A stretch of 5,813 nt of DNA from Pedobacter sp. (lineage in GTDB: Bacteria > Bacteroidota > Bacteroidia > Sphingobacteriales > Sphingobacteriaceae). Below the pieces are notes generated by a model, which was not told where the DNA came from, searched no databases, and saw only the letters and a program-made list of their open reading frames with translations. Within the stretch, counting starts at the first letter, position 1, and every line of letters starts with the position of its first letter. Positions 1 to 5,813 of the stretch are shown one piece after another. Both the position numbers and the translations under genes were made by a program. The stretch lies in assembly GCA_004295885.1 (NCBI GenBank), contig SEDG01000386.1, forward strand, positions 1 to 5,813, read 5' to 3'.

Positions 1-3000
1 AATTCGCCATTATTGATGATACAAAGCTGAGTTTTATTGGCGATATCTGCTGTAATTGGGTCTATAAGTGCTTCGTATAAACTAGTCCCAGTTTCTGCTA
101 TCGAATGAGATGATTGTGCTGAATTAGTAACCTTAACACCTCTCAAACTTAATGGAGCTGCATTTTTATCTTTAAAGGGTTGTTTTAAGGCTACGCTAAA
201 GTCTTTAACCTGAGCAGAAAAATCTACCCCATTAATGCTTACAACCTTTGCTTTGGTACTTTCATTTGTTAAAGTGAAAATAATAAGTTGGTCGCCCTGG
301 ACAACATATAACAATACCGCCATTTCTGCCGGAATAGAAGATTTAAATTCTTTAAGTTGCTCTGGATTAACACTTTTGGTAAAATTATCATTAAAATCTT
401 TATGTACTTTCACCATACTATCTAAAAAGTTAAGCAACTGTTTTTGAGCAAACTGCTGCACCTTTTGTAGCGATATTATTTTTTCTTTATTCTGTTCAGC
501 TGCTGGTTTTGCCTTTTCCTTGGCTATGTTTTCTTCTACCGAGGCAACTGTATTTGTTAGTTGAGTTTGTTGTTTTATGGCAGCAGATTTCTCTGTATTA
601 TTACTCATTGCCACTACACCATTCATTTTCTCCTTAATAGCTTGAATGTTACTTCTACTCGTATATTCTAATGCTTCATCGGTTTTGCCAACTTTTATGA
701 GTGTAGAAATTAAATTGTTATAAAGACTTACTTTTTTCTCATCAGCAGCAAAGATTTTTTTAGCAGCGGCACCACCAAATATGTTTTTACCAGCGCCTTC
801 TACACTGGTTACCGCTCTTTTGAAATATACCGTTGCGGAATCGAGTTTATTCTCATTATAAAACATCAATCCACGACTGTAAAGTGCTTCCCATAGATTT
901 TTGCTTTCTCCTACCCTAATCGAATTTACAATGGCTTCATCAAAATACTTAGCAGCTTCTGCATCTTTCTTTTGGGCCATTGCAACTTTACCTAAATACA
1001 ACGATGATTCTATCAACTGGCTGTTTTCTTTGGTTGATTTTGAGTACTGATAAGTATTTTGAAGGTTTATTATCGCATTAGGATAATCCTTTTTATCATA
1101 ATACAGCTTACCCAAAACCATTGTAGCACTAGATTTTGAGCGTACTGCATTTTTTTCATTGCAAAGCTTCAACGACAATAATAAAATCTTTTCTGCCTCT
1201 ACATAATTCTTTTGATGATAGTAGACCTCACCTAAATTGGTAGTTACCAACAAGGTACTTTCTGTTACCACCGGTTGAGTTTTTATGATGGCATTAGCCT
1301 GATTAAAATAGTTTAGCGCTTGTGGATAATCTGCTTGATAGAAGTAAATTGTACCAATATTATTCAAAGTTGTAAAGCGACTGTCTGGCGATTTTTCTAC
1401 TTTGAAAAGGCTATCTGCGGCAGTATAACTTTTAATGGCATTGATATTGTCTGATATTCTATTGTAATAATTGCCATCAAGAATGTAGGTGTTCGCAATT
1501 TGGTAGGCATTATCTAACTGCTTATAAATTTTAAAACAACTATCAATCAAAGCTTTCGATTCAGGGAACTCACCCTTTAACTGATGCAAATCTGATAGCG
1601 CAGCCAAGGCATCGGCCTTGCCACCATAATTATTTGTTGATTTTGATATCTCTAATGCCTGCTGCATTACCGCTCCAGCATTATCAAACTTACCTAAAGA
1701 AACATTCGCATAACCAATTGACAACAAAACGCTGGACTGCTCTGATTTCTCATCAATCTCTTTATAAATGGCTAATGACTGTTCATATTTAGAAATTGCA
1801 TCCACCAAATTAAGTCTTGTATTTGCGGCATCAGCTAACTTTCTATAAGTTATCGCTTGTTCTCTTTTACCATTTATCTCTTTTGATATGGCTAATGCTT
1901 GAATAAAATACTTCTCTGCACTGTCATACCTTTTTTCTCTAGTGTCTAAATTTCCAAGGTTTAGCAAGCAGTATAACATCTGGTCTTTAATACCAATCGT
2001 TTTATACAAATCATAAGATAACGTATAGTATTTTCGCGATTGTACCATGTCATCAATATAGGCTGCATCAGCAATATTGTATAACTGCTTAGCCATTTCT
2101 TGCTTTAATCCAAGCGCTTTTAAGCTTTCATAAGCTGCTAAATAATGTACTATCGCTTTCGGAATATTTTTGTCCTTGATGTAAATATCTCCAATTGAAC
2201 CATCTATCTCTGCCAGTTTATCTTTTAAACCGGCCTTGGTATAAGATATTTTAGCACTATCTAAAGCGGCAATGGCTTTTACTTTATCACCAATCTCTAT
2301 ATAAAGACTTCCTAACTTAGAATAGGAATAACCCATTCCCTCAAAATTATTTGCCTTTTTTCTATATAAAATTGATTGTTTATGCGCTGCTACAGCTTCA
2401 TTAAATTTCCCTAAACTCCATTGGGATTGGCCAATTTGCGAGTAACTGTAACCCGCTTTATTCCAATCTTCAGTTTTTAATTGAATAGCTAAAGCTTCAT
2501 TCGCAAACTCGATATTTTTATCATATTTGCCCATTTTACTGTAAGCATAGGCTTTACTATTTATTGCATAAGAGCGTTTATCGGATTGGTTTAAGTTCTT
2601 ATAAACTACAATTAACGAGTCGTATACAGAAACAGCTTCTTCGTAATTATTTTGATTCGTTAAAATATCAGCAACATTTTCCCTTGCTAAAGCATTTGCG
2701 ACCTTACTAGAAAAGTCATCGAGTTTTTGATACTCATCCGCAGATTTTCCGTAGTAAATTTTAGCCTCATTTAAATCGCCTTTTCTTTTTAAGGAGTAAC
2801 CATAATATCCATAGTGTTGGGCTAATAAACTAGTATAAAGCGTGGGTTCCAGTTCTGACTTATAGGCTTTGAAGTCAGTTTCTAGCTCATTGTAGGTTTT
2901 TGATGCAGCTACAAAATCACTCAACATTACTTCAATATAAATTCTTTTAAGTTTTAATTTGATATAATATTCCCAATATTTTGATTGCCTAAAAAGCTCA

Positions 3001-3062
3001 ATAGCCTTGTTTGTATGTACAATAGCTTGTACATATTGTTGCTTATCTTGAATTATCTGCTT
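1..3062 (-). CDS. TPR-repeat CHAT-domain (caspase-like) protein, partial, 3' end beyond left edge
   Basis: I translated this strand through the whole stretch: it is open from just after a TAG at 3065-3063 to the left edge, about 1020 codons. Counting from the codon at 3062, residues 1 to about 800 are some 18 tetratricopeptide repeats (typical units: YSQIGQSQWSLGKFNEA, LNNIGTIYFYQADYPQAL). A lysine/glutamine-rich helical linker follows at about 800-905. Next come a strand pair near 915 (LLYVVQGDQLIIFTL) and LYEALIDPI...LCIINNGE at 995-1020, the usual entry to a CHAT domain. The CHAT His/Cys dyad would lie beyond the window, so protease activity cannot be judged. Family knowledge: TPRs bind partners and CHAT is a caspase-like peptidase fold; the substrate is unknown. 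The first standard start is ATG at 2927-2925, already inside a TPR-like helix; upstream codons still read as TPR protein. The natural N-terminus is probably the exported ORF at 3996-3043, one base out of frame. Confidence 0.88.
860..2890 (-). repeat. TPR-coding array with a 120-base (40-residue) period
   Basis: Within the TPR-CHAT gene, helix-A signatures recur almost exactly every 120 bases. Examples are MGKY near 2521-2540, LGKF near 2401, IGDK near 2281, LGKF near 1681, QADYP near 1321, QKNY near 1201 and KKDY near 1081. The register slips by about one residue around 1920-2040. Only the protein pattern repeats; the DNA copies are well diverged, so this is an old duplication and not a recent tandem expansion. 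A 40-residue pitch is longer than the canonical 34 and resembles the long-helix TPRs of LGN or kinesin-light-chain type; that family comparison is inference. Confidence 0.8.
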
Positions 3063-3065
3063 CTA
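3043..3065 (-). other. Reading-frame junction between exported N-terminal ORF and TPR-CHAT ORF
   Basis: The upstream frame stops at TAA 3045-3043. The TPR-CHAT frame opens after TAG 3065-3063. The two coding frames therefore overlap by 17 sense bases (3062-3046) and differ by +1: removing one base, or adding two, would join them. No long homopolymer or recognised slippery heptamer is present. The only non-canonical start candidates in the TPR frame are ATA (3056-3054) and ATT (3053-3051). A frameshift mutation, a sequence error, or translational coupling from a rare start would all fit. Confidence 0.7.
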
Positions 3066-3996
3066 GCGTCTTTCCATCATTTGTTTTATCTAATGCAATA
3101 ATTACCCAAGATTTCAAATATTCATCTTTAACAATCACACCTCTATTCGCTAAAAGAAACTTTTCATATCTTATTTTATCATTAGTATAATATTTAACAG
3201 AGTCTAGTACCTCTTGATTGTTTAAAGGTGCATTATTAATTACCCAAGTCGCAAAAACTTCACCCATTTTCCAGCTCGTACCAATGTATTTACCAGGATA
3301 AGATTTTACAAATTTCAAGAACCCAATAATATCCGTTTTGGTTGTTTTAGCCATTACATCTAAAACCGTCCTCCCCTTATAACGCCCATCAGTCATTTTA
3401 ACCCTAAGACTTTTATATTTATCATCATCCTTAACCATGTCATAAATTGATTTAATGTCAATTATGCTTCTATTGATGATAGAATCTTCCAATGCCTTTG
3501 AGTCTTTAGTAAGGATTTGTTTAAGTGAATATAATTTGGCTCTAGAATTATCGAGAAATGTGATTTGCATTAGCGCTAAATCATAAAACAAACTATTATA
3601 GTTGTTTTGAGGAAGATTTATATCTAAACTTAGATAATCATTTTCCATTGCCTTTTCATCAACAATAGTGGGTTTGTACAGTGTTGTTTTAGCAATTATC
3701 GTATCTCCCATCAACTTCACAACGGTACTAAAACCTAATTCCTTTTGAGAACGATTTGGCTTCTCAGTAGAGTAAGTTCCGAACACTTTACCTTGCTGAC
3801 CAACCTTTACGCCTAATTTACCTCCTTCATAAATGAAAAGATAAACACTATCGGCCTTGCCATAATAAACGTAATCGATTTTGAAGTTGAAATTTCTAAC
3901 AACGGTTTTAGCAACCTGAGCCTGGGTAGAAATGGAAAGAATTATGAGCGTTGAAACTAGAAATCCTTTTATAGCAGAAAACGATGAATTTTTCAT
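3043..3996 (-). CDS. Exported protein of unknown function; probable N-terminal module of the TPR-CHAT protein
   Basis: I do not recognise the family. Residues 1-26 form a Sec signal peptide: basic MKN start, hydrophobic stretch at 12-22 (FLVSTLIILSI), and a T-Q-A site with likely cleavage after Ala26. There is no lipobox cysteine, so a periplasmic or secreted soluble protein is expected. Residues about 36-110 look all-beta, with a glycine-spaced hairpin GVKVGQQGKVFG at 62-73 and a following strand ending VVKLMGDTIIAKT. This resembles the small beta domains of 'ligand-independent' envelope proteins such as the FlgT C-terminal type, but that is only a guess. Residues about 128-317 look mainly helical. 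The ATG at 3996 is the only start that includes the full signal peptide. It begins 97 bases after mtaB and overlaps the TPR-CHAT frame at its 3' end. It could be a complete small protein, but I think it more likely to be the head of the frameshifted TPR-CHAT protein. Confidence 0.75.
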   Translation of the reverse strand: MKNSSFSAIKGFLVSTLIILSISTQAQVAKTVVRNFNFKIDYVYYGKADSVYLFIYEGGKLGVKVGQQGKVFGTYSTEKPNRSQKELGFSTVVKLMGDTIIAKTTLYKPTIVDEKAMENDYLSLDINLPQNNYNSLFYDLALMQITFLDNSRAKLYSLKQILTKDSKALEDSIINRSIIDIKSIYDMVKDDDKYKSLRVKMTDGRYKGRTVLDVMAKTTKTDIIGFLKFVKSYPGKYIGTSWKMGEVFATWVINNAPLNNQEVLDSVKYYTNDKIRYEKFLLANRGVIVKDEYLKSWVIIALDKTNDGKTLEADNSR

Positions 3997-4093
3997 AAGG
4001 CAATTTTGTGAGCATTATACACACAATATTACAATATAAAAACTAGTGCCATATACCCACAACTGGGTATTTTAAAGTGAAAATTTTAGGAAT
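3997..4093. other. Intergenic spacer between mtaB and the exported ORF
   Basis: This 97-base AT-rich spacer holds a 7-bp hairpin (listed separately). On the minus strand it also has weak promoter-like words, TAATATTG at 4031-4024 (one mismatch to TAnnTTTG) and TATAAT at 4019-4014. Neither has a convincing upstream partner at the usual spacing, so whether the exported ORF has its own promoter is undecided. Confidence 0.5.
4053..4070 (-). terminator. 7-bp hairpin downstream of mtaB, weak terminator candidate
   Basis: ATACCCA (4053-4059) pairs perfectly with TGGGTAT (4064-4070) around a 4-base loop, 24 bases past the mtaB stop codon. On the minus strand no U-tract follows directly; a T5 run comes about 9 bases later, after GGCAC. 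On the plus strand only TTT follows. It could be a factor-assisted terminator or a processing site, or an operator for the exported ORF. Confidence 0.35.
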
Positions 4094-5413
4094 TTAATGT
4101 GCTAAGACTTCCTCAGCTTCAGCTACTTCTACTTCACCATCGGCCAAGAGTTCTATTAACTTGACATTTTTAAGCTCGTTAACCATTACAGGGTCGTACT
4201 TTGCCTTTACCTTTACATAATTTTTTGTAAAGCCGTGCATATAGCCATTTTTTTGGTCGTCTTCAAAAAGCACTTGTGCAGTAGAACCGATTTGAGATTG
4301 ATAGAAAGCTCTTCTTTTTTTATCGGAAAGAATGTGCAACATTTTATTTCTATCAAAACGAGTGCTGCCAGTAACTTTACCTTTCATGGTAGCAGCTTCA
4401 GTTTGCTCACGCTCAGAGTAGGTAAATACATGCAAATATGAAATATCCAATTCATTTAAGAATTGATAAGTATCTAAGAAATCATCGTGTGTTTCTCCAG
4501 GGAAACCCACAATCACATCAACACCAATGCAACAATTTGGCATTACTGCTTTAATTTTTGCTACACGCTCTGTATATAATTCACGTTGGTAGCGACGTTT
4601 CATTAAGCCTAAAATCTTATTAGAACCAGATTGTAGAGGGATGTGAAAATGAGGGACAAAACGTTTTGAGGTCGCAACAAATTCGATAATCTCATTGCTT
4701 AACAAGTTAGGTTCGATTGATGAAATACGAATGCGTTCAATTCCATCAACCTCATCTAATGCTTTAACAAGGTCGGAGAATTTATCCTGTCTTTGTCCAT
4801 CACGAATACCAAAATCACCAAGATTAACACCCGTTAGCACGATTTCTTTAACTCCACTTGCGGCAATTTGAGTAGCACGATTAACCACGTTTTCAATAGT
4901 ATCACTTCTACTTCCTCCCCTTGCTAACGGAATGGTGCAATACGTACAAGGGTAATCGCAGCCATCTTGAACTTTTAAGAAGGTACGGGTTCTATCGCCA
5001 ATAGAATAAGCCGCAATAAAATTATGATTTACTTTTTCGATATTTTGCTGATGAACAACAGCCTTAGGATTTTTAGTCAAGTCTGAAATAAATTCGACAA
5101 TCCTGAATTTCTCAGCGGCTCCTAAAACCATATCAACACCCTCAATTTCGGCTATTTCTGTAGGTTTTAATTGTGCATAACAGCCAACAATAGTAACATA
5201 AGCATTTGGAGAATACTTTAAAGCTTCCTTTACTACTTTGCGGCATTTTTTATCGGCGTGTTCAGTAACTGAACAAGTATTGATTACATAAACATCGGCT
5301 GCATCAGTAAATTCAACCACAGCATAACCAGCATCAGTAAATAAACGACCAATCGTTGATGTTTCTGAGAAGTTTAGCTTACAGCCGAGTGTATAAAATG
5401 CAACTTTTTTCAT
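4094..5413 (-). CDS. mtaB: tRNA (N6-L-threonylcarbamoyladenosine(37)-C2)-methylthiotransferase MtaB
   Basis: This cytoplasmic radical-SAM enzyme adds a methylthio group to t6A at position 37 of ANN-decoding tRNAs, giving ms2t6A, which supports accurate decoding. The 439 residues match the usual family length of about 430-450. The N-terminal UPF0004 domain carries the three auxiliary-cluster cysteines, Cys11 (TLGCKLNFSET), Cys47 (INTCSVTEHADKKC) and Cys78 (VGCYAQL). The radical-SAM motif CxxxCxxC is at Cys152, Cys156 and Cys159 (DGCDYPCTYC), followed by LTGVNLGDFG and the HIPLQSGS and VIVGFPGET segments of the barrel. A TRAM RNA-binding domain spans about 374-436. The GCKLN motif and the NTC..T.....KC pattern favour MtaB over MiaB or RimO. 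The ATG at 5413 is preceded by a TATCTTTG box 8 bases upstream, which fixes the start. The gene is intact and looks like an independently transcribed housekeeping gene downstream of ubiX. Confidence 0.95.
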   Translation of the reverse strand: MKKVAFYTLGCKLNFSETSTIGRLFTDAGYAVVEFTDAADVYVINTCSVTEHADKKCRKVVKEALKYSPNAYVTIVGCYAQLKPTEIAEIEGVDMVLGAAEKFRIVEFISDLTKNPKAVVHQQNIEKVNHNFIAAYSIGDRTRTFLKVQDGCDYPCTYCTIPLARGGSRSDTIENVVNRATQIAASGVKEIVLTGVNLGDFGIRDGQRQDKFSDLVKALDEVDGIERIRISSIEPNLLSNEIIEFVATSKRFVPHFHIPLQSGSNKILGLMKRRYQRELYTERVAKIKAVMPNCCIGVDVIVGFPGETHDDFLDTYQFLNELDISYLHVFTYSEREQTEAATMKGKVTGSTRFDRNKMLHILSDKKRRAFYQSQIGSTAQVLFEDDQKNGYMHGFTKNYVKVKAKYDPVMVNELKNVKLIELLADGEVEVAEAEEVLAH

Positions 5414-5421
5414 CGAGGTTG

Positions 5422-5429
5422 CAAAGATA
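5422..5429 (-). promoter_or_regulatory. Bacteroidota-type -7 promoter box for mtaB
   Basis: Read on the minus strand, 5429-5422 is TATCTTTG, a full match to the TAnnTTTG -7 element of the Bacteroidota primary sigma factor. It is followed by CA as in many such promoters. Only 8 bases separate it from the ATG, so the transcript should be leaderless or nearly so. No clear -33 TTTG or TTG partner is visible at about 19-21 bases upstream, where the degenerate heptamer repeats begin. Confidence 0.55.
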
Positions 5430-5436
5430 AGAATTA

Positions 5437-5605
5437 GATGTGAGTATTAAGATATGAGATTTGAGATGAACTAGAAACCTTACAGGAATGTGAGATTTGA
5501 GAAAAAGGTTGATAGTCAATGGGAAGATGGTTAATAGCTTGGTTTTTAAGAGGTTGATTATCTGCTTGTTGACTATAAACTATAGACTATCAACAATGAA
5601 CCTCT
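5437..5605. repeat. Intergenic degenerate 7-base repeat tract
   Basis: Most of the spacer between ubiX and mtaB divides into 7-base units. From 5437 they read GATGTGA, GTATTAA, GATATGA, GATTTGA, GATGAAC. From 5487: AATGTGA, GATTTGA, GAAAAAG, GTTGATA, GTCAATG. From 5571: GACTATA, AACTATA, GACTATC, AACAATG. The phase slips by one base between the first two blocks. TGAGATTTGAGA occurs twice (5455-5466 and 5491-5502). GTTGATAGTC (5508-5517) has an exact inverse at 5585-5594, and AGAGGTT (5549-5555) one at 5599-5605. There is no coding frame and no transposase. It resembles the heptanucleotide repeats seen in AT-rich bacterial spacers; a function is not evident. Confidence 0.5.
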
Positions 5606-5609
5606 ATAA

Positions 5610-5813
5610 CTAATCTTCATTCCACCTATAACTTTCAGATTCCAATCCAGCTAAATCTATTACTCTGTTAACCACCGTTTGCGCTACATCTTCAATTGTT
5701 TTTGGCAAGCTATAAAATGAAGGATTAGCAGGGCAAATAATTCCTCCAGCTTCTGTAACTGTCTTTAGATTATTAATGTGGATTAAACTAAAAGGTGTGT
5801 CTCGAACGACCGC
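5610..5813 (-). CDS. ubiX: UbiX-family flavin prenyltransferase, C-terminal fragment (5' end beyond right edge)
   Basis: The last 67 codons end at TAG 5612-5610. UbiX is a cytosolic enzyme that joins a dimethylallyl group to FMN, making the prenylated-FMN cofactor of UbiD-type decarboxylases. The visible part matches the family's C-terminus: VRDTPFSLIHINNL, then EAGGIICPANPSFYSLPKT, then VVNRVIDLAGL. The conserved Tyr of PxFYxxP and the Arg of the RVxD segment, both in the phosphate/DMAP site of known UbiX proteins, are present. The usual Arg-Glu of the RE-T-P motif is Arg-Asp here. The tail ends YRWNED. The first two-thirds, with the Rossmann-like FMN-binding start, lies outside the window, so intactness cannot be judged. 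The 196-base spacer and the promoter box before mtaB suggest the two genes are not tightly coupled. Confidence 0.88.
   Translation of the reverse strand, partial: AVVRDTPFSLIHINNLKTVTEAGGIICPANPSFYSLPKTIEDVAQTVVNRVIDLAGLESESYRWNED

Noticed and set aside
235..447. A 70-codon plus-strand open frame
   Set aside because: It lies antisense within the CHAT linker coding region, has no domain or initiation signal, and its composition is explained by the opposite-strand gene.
1..3062. Identification of the TPR-CHAT protein as the CRISPR-linked Csx29 or a gasdermin-activating protease
   Set aside because: No CRISPR array, cas gene or gasdermin is visible, the neighbours are housekeeping genes, and the probable N-terminus carries an export signal. 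Sharing TPR and CHAT alone is not enough.
3043..3065. Programmed ribosomal frameshift site
   Set aside because: The overlap has no slippery heptamer, no homopolymer run and no rare-codon-stop arrangement like prfB, so I do not call programmed recoding, only a frame junction of unknown cause.
4014..4019. TATAAT as a promoter -10 box for the exported ORF
   Set aside because: Bacteroidota primary promoters use TAnnTTTG, no TTGACA-like partner is present at suitable spacing, and the word is common in AT-rich DNA.
4235..4441. A 68-codon plus-strand open frame
   Set aside because: It is antisense to the conserved C-terminal part of mtaB and looks like a shadow frame.
5455..5502. The 12-base TGAGATTTGAGA direct repeat as an insertion-site duplication or mobile-element end
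   Set aside because: Only 24 bases lie between the copies, there is no transposase remnant, and the copies fit the local 7-base repeat pattern.

Overview
The window looks like a piece of a Bacteroidota chromosome, most likely a Sphingobacteriaceae member close to Pedobacter. This is inferred from AT-rich genes, a TAnnTTTG promoter box directly before a start codon, no recognisable Shine-Dalgarno sites, a signal peptide ending in Q-A-Q, and a large exported-type TPR-CHAT protein. All four coding regions lie on the minus strand, so the transcription order runs from the right edge to the left.

Right to left: (1) 5813-5610 is the C-terminal part of a UbiX-type flavin prenyltransferase, cut by the right edge. 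(2) 5609-5414 is a 196-base spacer made largely of degenerate 7-base repeats, ending in a good Bacteroidota -7 box 8 bases before the next gene. (3) 5413-4094 is a complete mtaB, the tRNA t6A37 methylthiotransferase, with all six iron-sulfur cysteines and a TRAM domain. (4) 4093-3997 is a spacer with a short hairpin. (5) 3996-3043 encodes a 317-residue exported protein of unrecognised family. (6) 3062 to the left edge is one uninterrupted frame of about 1020 codons. It encodes roughly 18 TPR repeats at a 40-residue pitch, then a charged helical linker and the first part of a CHAT (caspase-like) domain, whose catalytic half lies beyond the left edge.

The two right-hand genes are housekeeping: a cofactor enzyme and a tRNA modifier. 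The left 4 kb is the unusual part. The TPR-CHAT frame has no ATG, GTG or TTG until TPR sequence is well under way, and it has no signal peptide of its own. It overlaps the end of the 317-residue frame by 17-20 bases in the +1 register. The simplest reading is one secreted protein (signal peptide, N-terminal module, TPR array, CHAT) split here by a frameshift, either a real mutation or a sequence error. Two separate, translationally coupled genes remain possible. No CRISPR array, tRNA, rRNA, insertion sequence or phage gene was seen.
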